Shown: positions 1 to 8,739 of the stretch, one piece after another | How the letters are laid out: each line of letters begins with the position of its first letter | How positions within the stretch are numbered: position 1 is the stretch's first letter | Assembly (NCBI GenBank): GCA_036258315.1 | Contig: DATADX010000038.1 | Coordinates: forward strand, 1-36,130 | Direction: 5' to 3' | Source: DASSYK01 sp036258315 | GTDB lineage: Bacteria; Actinomycetota; Thermoleophilia; Solirubrobacterales; 70-9 | DNA: 36,130 nt | Notes under the pieces: model-generated | Database searches by the model: none | What the model saw: the letters and a program-made list of their open reading frames with translations, nothing else | What the model was told of the DNA's origin: nothing | Translations under genes and position numbers: made by a program

Positions 1-1158
1 GACCAGCGCCATCACGACGCCCTCCGGAGAATGTCCGCCGTCCACGGCACCGGCATCACGAGCTGCGACCAACCCCACTGCGCGAGGAACCCGACCGAGC
101 CGGCGGCGAGGCCGGCCGCGACGCCGAAGCGGAGCGGCCGCGCGGTCCCGAGCACGAGCGCGAGCAGCTCGATGCTGAGCGCCTCGGCCAGATAGAGGGG
201 CAGCGCCGGCGTCGTCTCGCCGATCACGGGGCCGACGACAGGCTGACCGCGCCGCGGACGACGGTGAAGAAGAGCAGCGCAACGAGCGCCCCTCCCCGCC
301 CGGTCCAGAGCCGGGCGGCGGTCAGGGCGAACCCGGCCGCGAGGGCGAGCATCGCGGGCTCGAACACCATCCGGAACTGCGGCACCCCGAAGTCGAACTC
401 GCCCTGGTAGACGGACACCCCGATCAGGAGCCCGCCGGCGATCCCGATCTGGCGCGCCTTGACGAGCCTGCCGCCGAGCCGATCGGCCTCGGACGCGCCG
501 TCGCCGGCCGGGACGTGCCGCTGCGTCCAGCGCGCCTCGGTCAGCAGCACCGCCTGGCCGATCAGGGTCATCCCGGCGCCGCCCAGCAGCATCAGGTGGG
601 TCGGGCCCCAGAGAGTGACGTCCTGCCCGAAGATCCGGTGCCAGACGTCGTCGAGCGGGAAGGCGACGAGCGCGAACCCGCCGCAGAGGAAGATCAGGAC
701 GCCGCCGACCGGCGCGTACCAGTCGCGGCCGAACCGGATCGGGGCCGGGCCCGGGCGGTCTCCCGGCCGCGGCAGGAACATCGCCAGCCGGACGCGAAGA
801 TGCCCATCAGGCCGAGCAGGATCGGATAGTGAGCGATGTTGGCGAGCGGTCCCGCGTCACGGCCCTGGTCGATGTGGAGCGAGATGTCCCAGTACATCCC
901 GAACAGGGCGACGATCAGCGACACGAGCGCCAGCGCGAGCGGCAGCGCGGCCCACTGCGGCAACCCCATCAAGTCGCCGACCGCCGTCGCGATGCGCCCG
1001 AGCAGCTTGCCGTTCCCCGACCGGTGGCGGAGCACGAGCAGAGCGAGGGCTCCGTAGACCCCGCCGATCAGGGCCGTCGCGAGCACGACCTGCCCGATCG
1101 CGGCCCCTCCCGCCGAGGGCTCCGTCGCCAGCGCTGTGGTCGGGTCGAATAGTTGCAT
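1..1158 (-). pseudogene. multi-pass membrane protein, interrupted by apparent frameshifts and cut by the window edge
   Basis: Three consecutive reading frames (1158-694, 781-224, 227-12) each encode hydrophobic helices and read as one polytopic membrane protein if three small indels are repaired. Junction 1 (about 781-795): the first frame runs through GIFASGWR into Arg-rich nonsense, while the next frame continues as LAMFLPRPGD. Junction 2 (about 224-240): an extra G after CTG would join AVSL to VVGPVIGETT. Junction 3 (about 15-25): an extra C would join WTADIL to PEGVVMALV, which runs off the left edge. The start is ATG at 1158. A -10-like TAACGT lies six bases upstream. The gene diverges from the MerR gene, so that regulator may control it. 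I do not recognise the family by name; WGPTHLMLLGGAG and FGMYWDISLHID look like conserved segments. It could be a real pseudogene or an assembly artefact. Confidence 0.55.
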
Positions 1159-1210
1159 TGGTCTACGTTACACCATTTGATGTCACATCGTTACGCGTAG
1201 ACTCAGGCGG
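1159..1210. promoter_or_regulatory. divergent promoter/operator between the membrane gene and the MerR operon
   Basis: This 52-base gap holds an inverted repeat GTCTACG (1161-1167) / CGTAGAC (1196-1202), a direct repeat CGTTAC (1166-1171 and 1189-1194) and a small palindrome GATGT-C-ACATC (1179-1189). On the plus strand TAGACT (1198-1203) sits seven bases before the GTG at 1211. On the minus strand TAACGT (1170-1165) sits six bases before the ATG at 1158. Both positions fit actinobacterial TANNNT -10 elements driving leaderless transcripts. The dyad is a plausible site for the adjacent MerR protein, which is inference. Confidence 0.5.
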
Positions 1211-2023
1211 GTGACCGCAAAGGACAGGAAATCCGCCTCCCAGAGACGACGTTCCCGCCGCTCGGGGTCGTCAAACGGCGGCGAGCTGACGATCGACCGG
1301 CTCGCGCGGAAGACGGGGATGACCGCGCGCAACATCCGCGCGCACCAGTCGCGCGGCCTCCTCCCCCCTCCCGAGGTCCGCGGGCGCGTCGGCTACTACG
1401 GTCCCGAGCACGTCGCCCGGCTCGAGCTGATCAAGGAGATGCAGGCCGACGGCTTCAACCTCGAGGCGATCGCGTTGCTGCTCGGCCGCTCGGGAGGCTC
1501 GAGCGAGGAGGTGCTTCGCTTCACCCGCGCCCTGCGTGAGCCGTTCGCCGACGAGCACCCCCGGGTAGTCACGGTCGAGGAGCTCGCGAAGCCGTTCGGC
1601 GACGACGCGAACCCCGAGCAGCTCCAGGCGATGCTCGAGAACGCGCTCGAGATCGGTTTCCTCCACCCCCTCGGCGACGGCCGCTTCGAGGAGATCAGCC
1701 CGCGGCTCGCCGCCGTGCGCCAGGAGCTGTTCGAGCTCGGAATCTCGCCCCAGTCCGCGATCGATGTCGGGAGCGTGATCCGCGAGCACGCCGACGCGAT
1801 CGCGCGCGCCTTCGCCCAGCTCTTCCTGAAGGAGGTGTGGGAGCCGTTCGACAAGGCCGGGCGGCCCGCCGAGGACTGGCCCAAGGTTCGCGAGGCGCTC
1901 GAGCGCCTGCGCCCGCTCGCCTCGGAGGCGGTGGTGGCGATCTTCGGGATCGCGATGGGCGACGCCGTCGACGAGGCGCTCGGCGAGGAGCTCGACCGGC
2001 TCGAGGGGGGCGAGGGCTCGTGA
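1211..2023 (+). CDS. MerR-family transcriptional regulator
   Basis: This 270-residue protein has a MerR winged-helix DNA-binding domain at about residues 26-95, recognisable from LTIDRLARKTGMTARNIRAH, then RGLLPPP and GRVGYYGPEHVARLELI. A basic, Ser/Arg-rich N-terminal tail precedes it. The remaining 170 residues form a helical effector region with no cysteine cluster, so it is not an obvious metal sensor of the MerR/CueR kind. The GTG start lies seven bases after a -10-like TAGACT, so the message may be leaderless. Its stop overlaps the start of the cyclase gene by four bases (GTGA), implying translational coupling. It probably binds the dyad in the upstream divergent region. Confidence 0.85.
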   Translation: MTAKDRKSASQRRRSRRSGSSNGGELTIDRLARKTGMTARNIRAHQSRGLLPPPEVRGRVGYYGPEHVARLELIKEMQADGFNLEAIALLLGRSGGSSEEVLRFTRALREPFADEHPRVVTVEELAKPFGDDANPEQLQAMLENALEIGFLHPLGDGRFEEISPRLAAVRQELFELGISPQSAIDVGSVIREHADAIARAFAQLFLKEVWEPFDKAGRPAEDWPKVREALERLRPLASEAVVAIFGIAMGDAVDEALGEELDRLEGGEGS

Positions 2024-2853
2024 GCGGGGGGCGCCGCTCGAAGCAGCGCAAGGGGAAGGGCGAGGACCCGGCCGAGCGGCTGCTGGCGGCGGGCGAGCAG
2101 CTCGCCGCGAGGGGCAAGCGCCTCAACCGCGACCCGCGCCTGCTGGCGATCGTGCGCTCGCTGCGCAGGGTCCTGCCCGGGGATGACCGCGTCGCCGATC
2201 CGGCCGAGCTCAGCCGGAATCCCCAGCCCAGGGCGGTGAGCCGGATGCTCTCCGAGATCAGCAGCGACCGCCCCGGCGTGCTCGGCGAGGCCGGGCTCGG
2301 CGCCCTGCAGGTCTGGCAGTCGATCTCGGAGGCGCAGGGGCGCGGCAAGGGCAAGACCGAGCTCGCGATCGTGTTCACCGACCTGGTCGACTTCTCGGAC
2401 TGGGCGCTGCAGGCGGGCGACGAGGCCGCGGTCGATCTGCTGCGCGACGTCAGCGTCGCGGTCGAGCCTCCGGTCAAGTCCAACGACGGCGAGGTGGTGA
2501 AGCGCCTCGGCGACGGGATGATGGCGGTCTTCAAGACCGCCGAGGCCGGGCTGGCCGCGATCCTGGAGGGCCGCGAACGCCTCGCGGACCTCGACGTCGA
2601 CGGCTACGAGCCGCGGGTCCGCGCCGGCCTCCACGTCGGCAAGCCGCGCAAGGTCGGCAAGGACTACTTCGGGGTCGACGTCAACATCGCCGCCCGGATC
2701 GCCGACGGGGCGGAGCCGGGCGAGGTGCTCGTCTCCGACGCGGCCCTCGAGTCGGTCGGGCCGAAGGCGGTCAGCGTCGAGGAGCGGCCGCTGCTGGACG
2801 CCAAGGGCGTCCCCGAGGACTTCAGGGTCTACGCAGTCACCGTGAAGCGGTGA
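2020..2853 (+). CDS. class III adenylate/guanylate cyclase
   Basis: A 277-residue protein starting at the GTG that overlaps the MerR stop. The catalytic domain spans about residues 113-275. Seen residues: first metal-binding Asp121 in FTDLVDFS, Lys161 in EVVKRLGDG, second metal Asp165, Asp215 in KDYFG, and the transition-state pair Asn222 and Arg226 in VNIAARI. All the residues expected for an active class III cyclase are therefore present. The N-terminal 110 residues are charged and helical without membrane spans, so the enzyme is probably soluble. Whether the product is cAMP or cGMP cannot be settled by eye; the Lys/Asp pair favours ATP. Its stop overlaps the next gene (GTGA). Confidence 0.88.
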   Translation: MSGGRRSKQRKGKGEDPAERLLAAGEQLAARGKRLNRDPRLLAIVRSLRRVLPGDDRVADPAELSRNPQPRAVSRMLSEISSDRPGVLGEAGLGALQVWQSISEAQGRGKGKTELAIVFTDLVDFSDWALQAGDEAAVDLLRDVSVAVEPPVKSNDGEVVKRLGDGMMAVFKTAEAGLAAILEGRERLADLDVDGYEPRVRAGLHVGKPRKVGKDYFGVDVNIAARIADGAEPGEVLVSDAALESVGPKAVSVEERPLLDAKGVPEDFRVYAVTVKR

Positions 2854-3266
2854 GCCCGGGCGACGACGTCCTCCGCGTCAACGAGCGAGTCGCGGTCCCG
2901 CTCAGCGAGATCGAGCTGCTCGCGAGCCGCTCCTCGGGCCCCGGCGGCCAGCACGCCAACGTGACCGCGTCGCGGATCGAGGCGGTCTTCGACGTGACCG
3001 CGTCGACGGCGCTCAGTGAGGCCGACCGCCGGATCGCGATCGACCGGCTCGGCGAGCGGGTGACGGCCGTGGCCCAGGACGCCCGCAGCCAGGCACGGAA
3101 CCGCGAGCTCGCCCTCGAGCGCCTCGCCGACAAGCTCGCGGCGGCCCTGGTCAGACCCAAGCGCCGCCGGCCGACCCGTCCCTCCCGGGCCGCCGAGGAG
3201 CGCCGCCTCGAACAGAAGCGCCGCACCTCGCGGCGCAAGGCCGAGCGTCGCCGGCCGGATCTCTAG
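2850..3266 (+). CDS. arfB: ArfB-like (RF-1 domain) peptidyl-tRNA hydrolase
   Basis: A 138-residue protein with the class I release-factor catalytic loop GPGGQ (GGQ at 32-34) in the context ASRSSGPGGQHAN. It lacks the codon-recognition domain of PrfA/PrfB and ends in a long Arg/Lys-rich tail (residues 100-138). This is the layout of ArfB/YaeJ, which enters stalled ribosomes lacking a stop codon and hydrolyses peptidyl-tRNA. The usual GGQHVNK context is GGQHANV here. The GTG start overlaps the cyclase stop, making it the third gene of a coupled operon. Its TAG stop shares the palindrome CTAG with the convergent isomerase gene. Confidence 0.8.
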   Translation: MSPGDDVLRVNERVAVPLSEIELLASRSSGPGGQHANVTASRIEAVFDVTASTALSEADRRIAIDRLGERVTAVAQDARSQARNRELALERLADKLAAALVRPKRRRPTRPSRAAEERRLEQKRRTSRRKAERRRPDL

Positions 3267-4261
3267 GGACTGCCGAGCTTCGACTTGAGCGCGTCGATCG
3301 CCTCGATCGGAAACGGGTCGATGCCGTCGCGGGAGGCGAGCTCGAGGGAGAGCAGGTCGCCGAGCATGACGAGCTCGAGCAGCCGGGCCGTGCGGGTGTC
3401 GCCGTTGACCTCGACCGTCTCGACGGCAGAGGCGTGCGGCGCGATCAGCTCGCCGGTGAGCTCCGAGCGCCGGCGCTCGCGGGGATGCTGGTCGGAATCG
3501 GTGAGTAGGAGGGCGGCGAACCGGCGCTCGGCCGCGTCCCAGCCGGCGATCTCGTTGTGGTCGGCCTCGGGGAGCCGCGATGCGAAGGCCGGGCGCTTCG
3601 CGTTCTCGTTCAGCTGCGCCTTCCACCGGTACGCGACCGGCGCGGTGAGATCGGCGCCGTAGAGGACCGGGACGGCGTCACCGATCGCCTCCGCCAGCTC
3701 GGCGGCGCGGGCGGCGACGGCTTCACGACGTTCCTCGAGCCGGGCCGCGGCGGCGTCGATCTCGGCGTGCAGGCCCGGCGCTGCGCCCGAGAGCCGCGCG
3801 AGCTCGGCGGCGACCGAGAACATGTAGCCGACCGCCGCCCGCGGCGGCATCCCGGATGGAAGGCCGACGACGGGCACGTCGTCGGCGCGCGCGAGATCCG
3901 CGAGCTCGCCGCCGGTGGTCGCGACGATGCGCTGGGCCGCGAGCGCCTCGGCGGCCGCGTAGCACGCGAGCGTCTCCTCGGTGTTGCCGGAGTAGCTCGA
4001 GCAGAGGACCGCCGCGCCCACCGGGCACCAGGAGGGCAGTTCGTAGCCGCGCACGGTGAGCAGCGGTCGCGACAGCCTGTCGCCGATCGCGGCCGCGGCG
4101 AGATCGCCCCCGATCGCGGAGCCGCCCATCCCGCAGACGATCGCCGCGGGAGCCTCGAGGGCCCGTAGCCGCGCGCTCTCGATTCGCCACTGCGCGTCGC
4201 GGAGATGGTCGGGGAGGGCGAGCGCGGTATCTCTCAGGCCCTGCGGGTCGGGACCGCTCAC
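3263..4261 (-). CDS. bifunctional phosphoglucose/phosphomannose isomerase (SIS domains)
   Basis: A 332-residue protein with two SIS sugar-isomerase folds. Seen motifs: GMGGSAIGGD near residue 44, the phosphate-binding SSYSGNTEET near residue 90, GMPPRAAVGY, and PEADHNEIAGW, which supplies the catalytic Glu/His pair. These match the archaeal/actinobacterial PGI/PMI family that interconverts fructose-6-phosphate with glucose-6-phosphate and mannose-6-phosphate. The GTG start overlaps the upstream nucleotidyltransferase stop by four bases. It is the last gene of the long minus-strand block, where it would feed hexose phosphates to the nucleotide-sugar enzymes beside it. Confidence 0.85.
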   Translation of the reverse strand: MSGPDPQGLRDTALALPDHLRDAQWRIESARLRALEAPAAIVCGMGGSAIGGDLAAAAIGDRLSRPLLTVRGYELPSWCPVGAAVLCSSYSGNTEETLACYAAAEALAAQRIVATTGGELADLARADDVPVVGLPSGMPPRAAVGYMFSVAAELARLSGAAPGLHAEIDAAAARLEERREAVAARAAELAEAIGDAVPVLYGADLTAPVAYRWKAQLNENAKRPAFASRLPEADHNEIAGWDAAERRFAALLLTDSDQHPRERRRSELTGELIAPHASAVETVEVNGDTRTARLLELVMLGDLLSLELASRDGIDPFPIEAIDALKSKLGSP

Positions 4262-5295
4262 GCGGCTGCCCCGAGCAACCCGCCCTCGCCGACGACAGAG
4301 CCGGGCTCGGGCTCGGCGCCCGCCGCGACCTCCACGTGGGAGGCGAGAATCGCGCCGCGCAGGCGGGCCCCGGAGCCGACGGTGCAGGTGGCGAGCAGCA
4401 CCGAGGACTCGACGGCGGCACCCTCGCCGACGACCGTGCCCGGGCCGAGCACGGCGCGAGGCCCGATCGTCGCGCCCGCCGCGACCTCGACCCCCTCGTC
4501 GATGAACACCGGCGCGTTCAGGGTCGCGCCCGCGCTCACTTGGGCGCTGTCGGCGATCCAGCTCCCGTCGGCGCCGAGCTCCTCGCTCCGGACCGTCTCG
4601 ACGCGGCGCTCGAGGATGTCCCAGTTCGCCTGCAGGTAGCGATCCGGCCGGCCGATGTCGATCCAGTAGCCCTCCAGGCGGCGGCCGTAGAGCCCGTTCC
4701 CGACCAGCTTCGGGAACACCTCGCGCTCGATCGAGACCTCGCGGTCGGGCGGAATCAGGTCGAGCACGGCGCGCTCGAGCACATAGGCGCCGGCGTTGAT
4801 CTCGTCGGTGTCGATCTCGGCGGGGTCTGGCTTCTCGAGGAAGTCCGTGATCTCGCCGTCCGAGGCACGGCGGACCAGCCCGTAGGCGCTCAAATCGTCC
4901 ACGGGGTGGAGCGCCAGCGTCGCGATCGCCCCCGTCCGCTCGTGCTGCTCGATCTGAGCCGTCAGGTCCAGGTCACAGAGGACGTCCCCGTTCAGGACGA
5001 GGAACCGGTCGCCGAGCATCTCCTCCGCGAACCGGATCGCGCCGGCCGTCCCCCGCGTGTCGGGCTCCTCGGCGAAATCCAGCTTCAGGTCCGTCAGGCC
5101 GTCGAGCGCGCTGCGCACTCCGTCGGCGAGGTGACCGCAGGAGACGATCACCTCGCCGACGCCGTGCCGCTCGAGCCAGTCGATCACGTACGCGATGTGC
5201 GGACGCCCGGCGAGCGGCAGGACCGGCTTGGGGACGGTGCTGGTCAGAGGACGGAGGCGGGTGCCGGCGCCCCCGGCGAGGATCAGCGCCTGCAT
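4258..5295 (-). CDS. sugar-phosphate nucleotidyltransferase with left-handed beta-helix tail
   Basis: A 345-residue protein. The N-terminal nucleotidyltransferase domain starts with GGAGTRLRPLT and contains the metal-binding LNGDVL and the sugar-binding FLEKP. From about residue 240 hexapeptide-type repeats form a left-handed beta helix. The build matches mannose-1-phosphate guanylyltransferase and glucose-1-phosphate uridylyl/thymidylyltransferase relatives; substrate choice cannot be read from sequence alone. The neighbours (PGI/PMI and UDP-glucose dehydrogenase) fit either GDP-mannose or UDP-glucose supply. The ATG overlaps the dehydrogenase stop as TGATG. Confidence 0.85.
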   Translation of the reverse strand: MQALILAGGAGTRLRPLTSTVPKPVLPLAGRPHIAYVIDWLERHGVGEVIVSCGHLADGVRSALDGLTDLKLDFAEEPDTRGTAGAIRFAEEMLGDRFLVLNGDVLCDLDLTAQIEQHERTGAIATLALHPVDDLSAYGLVRRASDGEITDFLEKPDPAEIDTDEINAGAYVLERAVLDLIPPDREVSIEREVFPKLVGNGLYGRRLEGYWIDIGRPDRYLQANWDILERRVETVRSEELGADGSWIADSAQVSAGATLNAPVFIDEGVEVAAGATIGPRAVLGPGTVVGEGAAVESSVLLATCTVGSGARLRGAILASHVEVAAGAEPEPGSVVGEGGLLGAAA

Positions 5296-6617
5296 CAGCC
5301 CGGCGCCTGCTCGCGGTCCGGGGTGAGGCTCGGCCGTCCGATCCCTTCGTAGGTGATCCCGGCCGACCGCACGGACTGGGCGTCCAGGAAGTTCCGGCCG
5401 TCGACGATCAGCGGCGTCGCCATCCGGTTCGCGACCTCGCCCCAGTCGAGCTCGAGGAACTCGGGCCACTCGGTGACGAGGACGGCGGCGTCGACGCCGT
5501 CGAGGGCGTCGAGCGCGGACGCGCTCATCTCCACGGCCGGCATCAGCTCGCCGGCGGCCTCCGCCGCAACTGGGTCATACGCGGCGACGACGGCCCCTTC
5601 CCCCTGGAGCCTGGCGGCGAGCACGAGGCTGGACGCCTCGCGCATGTCATCGGTGTCTGCCTTGAACGCGAGGCCGAGCAGCGCGATTCGCCGGCCCTCG
5701 AGTGAGTCCAGGTGTCCCGTCAGCTTTGCGATCACCCGCCGCTTCTGGAGCTCGTTCACCTCTATCACCGAGCTGAGCAGCTGGAAGTGGTAGCCGATGT
5801 TCCCGGCGAGCATCTTCAGTGCCTGGGTATCTTTGGGAAAACAGGAACCCCCGAATCCCAAGCCGGCATTGAGGAACTTCGGGCCGATCCGGTCATCCAT
5901 CCCCATTCCCCTTGCGACCTCGGTCACGTCGGCGCCGACCTGGTCGCAGACGTTGGCGATCTCGTTGATGAAGCTGATCTTCGTCGCCAGGAACGCGTTC
6001 GAGGCGAGCTTGATCATCTCGGCGCTGGAGACGTCGGTGCGGACCACCGGCGCGTCCAGTGGCTCGTACGCGGCCGCGACGGCGTCGGCGGCCCATTCGC
6101 TGCCCGGATCGGCGCCGACCACGACGCGGTCGGGCTCGAGGAAGTCCTTGACGGCGGAGCCCTCGCGGAGGAACTCGGGACAGGAGACGTAGGAGATGCC
6201 AGGCGCCTGGCGCTGGATCGTGCGGCCGGTGCCGACCGGGACGGTGCTCTTCATCACGAGCGAGCGGCCGTCGCCGTCGCCGATCTCCTCGACCGCCCTC
6301 ATCACCGCGCTCAGGTCGGCGTCGCCGGAATAGGTCGGAGGCGTCTGCACGCAGATGAAGATCAGCCGCGCCGCATCGAGGAGCTCGTCCATCTCGGTCG
6401 TGAACGTGAGCCGGTCGGCGTTCCTCACGACCAGCTCGGAGAGCCCCGGCTCGTGGATCGGCACCTCGCCGCGGCGCAACGACTCGACCTTCTCGGCGAC
6501 GATCTCGCGCGCGACCACGCGGTGCCCGAGCTCCGCGAAACAGGCGGCCGTGACCAGTCCGACCCAGCCTGCGCCGACGACTCCGATCGGCTCCCTCTCA
6601 CTCTCCCTCTCACTCAT
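5295..6617 (-). CDS. ugd: UDP-glucose 6-dehydrogenase
   Basis: A 440-residue protein of the UDP-glucose/GDP-mannose dehydrogenase family. The N-terminal Rossmann motif is GVVGAGWVGL (residues 12-21), the central domain carries KLASNAFLATKISFINE, and the catalytic Cys259 lies in GFGGSCFPKD. The C-terminal UDP-binding domain begins near residue 310 with GLAFKADTDDMREA. It oxidises UDP-glucose to UDP-glucuronate using two NAD+. The ATG at 6617 follows the LCP stop by 49 bases. Confusion with a GDP-mannose dehydrogenase is possible but less likely. Confidence 0.88.
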   Translation of the reverse strand: MSERESEREPIGVVGAGWVGLVTAACFAELGHRVVAREIVAEKVESLRRGEVPIHEPGLSELVVRNADRLTFTTEMDELLDAARLIFICVQTPPTYSGDADLSAVMRAVEEIGDGDGRSLVMKSTVPVGTGRTIQRQAPGISYVSCPEFLREGSAVKDFLEPDRVVVGADPGSEWAADAVAAAYEPLDAPVVRTDVSSAEMIKLASNAFLATKISFINEIANVCDQVGADVTEVARGMGMDDRIGPKFLNAGLGFGGSCFPKDTQALKMLAGNIGYHFQLLSSVIEVNELQKRRVIAKLTGHLDSLEGRRIALLGLAFKADTDDMREASSLVLAARLQGEGAVVAAYDPVAAEAAGELMPAVEMSASALDALDGVDAAVLVTEWPEFLELDWGEVANRMATPLIVDGRNFLDAQSVRSAGITYEGIGRPSLTPDREQAPG

Positions 6618-6666
6618 GGCGATAGCTTCTCAGCCGGACCGGTCTCAGCGCCCCCAAGCGCCGGGA

Positions 6667-8739
6667 TCAGCGCCTGCCGGCCCTGGGCAGCTCGGCCATG
6701 CCCTTGGCGATCTCGATCATCTCGCGGTCCGAGAGGGACTGAATCAGGGTGTTCGAGACCCAGAACGAGCCCTGCCCGGTCTGCCAGGCGACGATCCGAA
6801 GGCGGTCCCCGTCGTAGAACAGCTTGTAGGTGCGGCCGTCGATCTCGCGTTCCTCCGAGGGGTTCTTGAGGAGCGGCGGGTTCATCCACCGGGTTGCCAT
6901 CAAGCCGTAGTACTCGCCGAGCATCGGGCGCGAGAAGACCCACTTGTAGGCCGCGCGCTCGCCGTTGGGCGGGGAGCCCTCGCCCGTGCCGTTGATCTTG
7001 TAGACGCGCGGCTTCTGCGCGTAGTCCGAGCCGGTCTCGAGGAGCGTCGGGTAGTAGATGGGCAGCTTCACATCGCGCGCGCGGATGCCCTTCGCGAGCT
7101 CCTTTCCGTAGCTCGTCCGGGTCAGGTTCGACTGGTCGTCGAGCAGATCCGATTCGGCGGCCTCACCCTTCTCCTTCCTCGGAGCGGCCGGGGCCGGGGT
7201 CACCCCAACCTGGTCCGGCGGCTGCTCGGGCTGCCCCACCGCGGCCGGGTTCTCCGGCGCCGCCGTACTGGCGCGCGCCCCCGGGGTGTCCTCGATGCCG
7301 AGGAACTGATTGACGGCCTTGTCGATCTCGCCCTGGGTGGCCGTCACGAATGACGGGCCCAGCGTGCCCTCGAAGTGGACCTCCTTCAACGGGGCATTGC
7401 GGGCTTCCACGAACAGCTTCAGCACCTCCAGCATCTCCTGAGCGCTGTCGATGTCGGAGGTCGTGTGCTCGACGAAGATGTCGATCAGCTCCTTGCGGCG
7501 GGCGAACACGACCTCGGGAGGGACCTTCTGGCGCGCCTCGCGGAGAAAGTCCTGCTGGCGGGCCGCCCTGACGACGTCGTTGTCGGTGTGGCGGTAGCGG
7601 GCGTAGTCGAGCGCATCGAAGCCGCACAGCGCCTGGTAGCCGGGCTGGAGGTCGATCTCCTCGTATGTCAGCGCCGCCGCCTTGCCCTCGTTGGAGTTGT
7701 AGTAGCGCCGGTCGACGTCGACGTAGACGCAGTCGATCTCGTTGACGGCGCGAGCGAACCCCTCGAAGTCGACGTTCACGAGGTGGTTGACCTCGAGCCC
7801 GTTTGGGAGCTCCGGCGACTTCGTCAGCTCCTGGACGGTCTGCAGCGTCAGCTCGGGACCGCCGTAGGCGTAGGCGGCATTGAGCTTGTCGGTCCCGACC
7901 CCGGGGATCTCGACCCTGAGGTCGCGCGGCAATGAGAACAACGCGATCGCGTTCCGGTCCGGGTCGATGCGGAGGAGCATCGTCGTGTCAGAGAGGCCCT
8001 TGAAGCCCTTCTGGACGTCCTTCAGCTCCGGATCCTTGTCGGAGCCGAGGATCATGATCGTCTGAGGGTCGCCCCCCTCGACCCCCGCAAGCTTGTCCGT
8101 CACACCTTCGAGCGTGTTGCCGTGCTTGAGGCGGTTGCCGATGTCCTCGAGGTAGAGCACCAGGCTCGAGGCGGTCGCGGCTCCGACCGCGACCACGATC
8201 ACGAACGACCCGGTCAGGAAGCGTGCCCAGAGCGGGAAGCGGAGGCGGCGGCGGACCGCCTTGAAACCGGAGGTGATCTTCTTCCCACCGACGGCCTCGA
8301 AGCCGGAGGTGACCTTCGAGCGGGCCGAGGCGACCACCGTCGGATGGTGTTCGGCGCCGGGCTCGCCGTCGGCATCGGCATCGTCGTGCTCGCCCGCGAC
8401 GCCGTCCCACTCCTGGGTCTCGGCGTTGATGATGTCCTCGAGCTCGCTCCCGGGCTCCTCGTCGGCGTCCTCACCCTCCGGCTCTTCCGCCTCAGCGTCT
8501 GGCTCTTCCGCCTCGGCGTCCGGCTCTTCCGCGCCGGCCTCGGGCTGCTCGGCTCCGGCTTCGGGCTTCTCCGCTCCGGCTTCGGGCTGTTCGGCGCCGG
8601 CATCGGGCTCGGGGCCCGGGTGCTGGGCCGTCTCCTCGTCGAGGTGACCGAGCTCGTACTCCTGGGTCTCGTCGTCCTTGATCTCGTCGCCCTCGAGCGG
8701 CTCGTCGTCGCGCGGCTCGTCGTCCCAGGGCGTTGTCAT
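6667..8739 (-). CDS. LytR-CpsA-Psr (LCP) family wall glycopolymer transferase
   Basis: A 690-residue type II membrane protein. Residues 1-140 are cytoplasmic and very acidic, with a run of heptapeptide repeats of the AEQPEAG type at about 46-88. One transmembrane helix lies at about 174-197. The LCP catalytic domain follows at about 225-420, with SDTTMLLRIDP, SLPRDLRVEIPG, KLNAAYAYGG and the Arg-rich DYARYRHTDND region. A Pro/Ala linker near 475-515 leads to a further extracellular domain of about 150 residues that I do not recognise. LCP enzymes move glycopolymers from undecaprenyl carriers to peptidoglycan. The ATG overlaps the M20 stop (ATGA). The neighbouring nucleotide-sugar genes fit this job. 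Confidence 0.87.
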   Translation of the reverse strand: MTTPWDDEPRDDEPLEGDEIKDDETQEYELGHLDEETAQHPGPEPDAGAEQPEAGAEKPEAGAEQPEAGAEEPDAEAEEPDAEAEEPEGEDADEEPGSELEDIINAETQEWDGVAGEHDDADADGEPGAEHHPTVVASARSKVTSGFEAVGGKKITSGFKAVRRRLRFPLWARFLTGSFVIVVAVGAATASSLVLYLEDIGNRLKHGNTLEGVTDKLAGVEGGDPQTIMILGSDKDPELKDVQKGFKGLSDTTMLLRIDPDRNAIALFSLPRDLRVEIPGVGTDKLNAAYAYGGPELTLQTVQELTKSPELPNGLEVNHLVNVDFEGFARAVNEIDCVYVDVDRRYYNSNEGKAAALTYEEIDLQPGYQALCGFDALDYARYRHTDNDVVRAARQQDFLREARQKVPPEVVFARRKELIDIFVEHTTSDIDSAQEMLEVLKLFVEARNAPLKEVHFEGTLGPSFVTATQGEIDKAVNQFLGIEDTPGARASTAAPENPAAVGQPEQPPDQVGVTPAPAAPRKEKGEAAESDLLDDQSNLTRTSYGKELAKGIRARDVKLPIYYPTLLETGSDYAQKPRVYKINGTGEGSPPNGERAAYKWVFSRPMLGEYYGLMATRWMNPPLLKNPSEEREIDGRTYKLFYDGDRLRIVAWQTGQGSFWVSNTLIQSLSDREMIEIAKGMAELPRAGRR
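8480..8605 (-). repeat. six 21-base tandem units coding heptapeptides in the LCP gene
   Basis: Six consecutive 21-base units (8480-8500, 8501-8521, 8522-8542, 8543-8563, 8564-8584, 8585-8605), each beginning GGCT on the plus strand. They encode the acidic Glu/Pro/Ala heptad repeats of the LCP protein's cytoplasmic tail. The first two differ at only two positions; the others are more diverged. The period is a multiple of three, so changes in copy number keep the frame. Confidence 0.85.
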
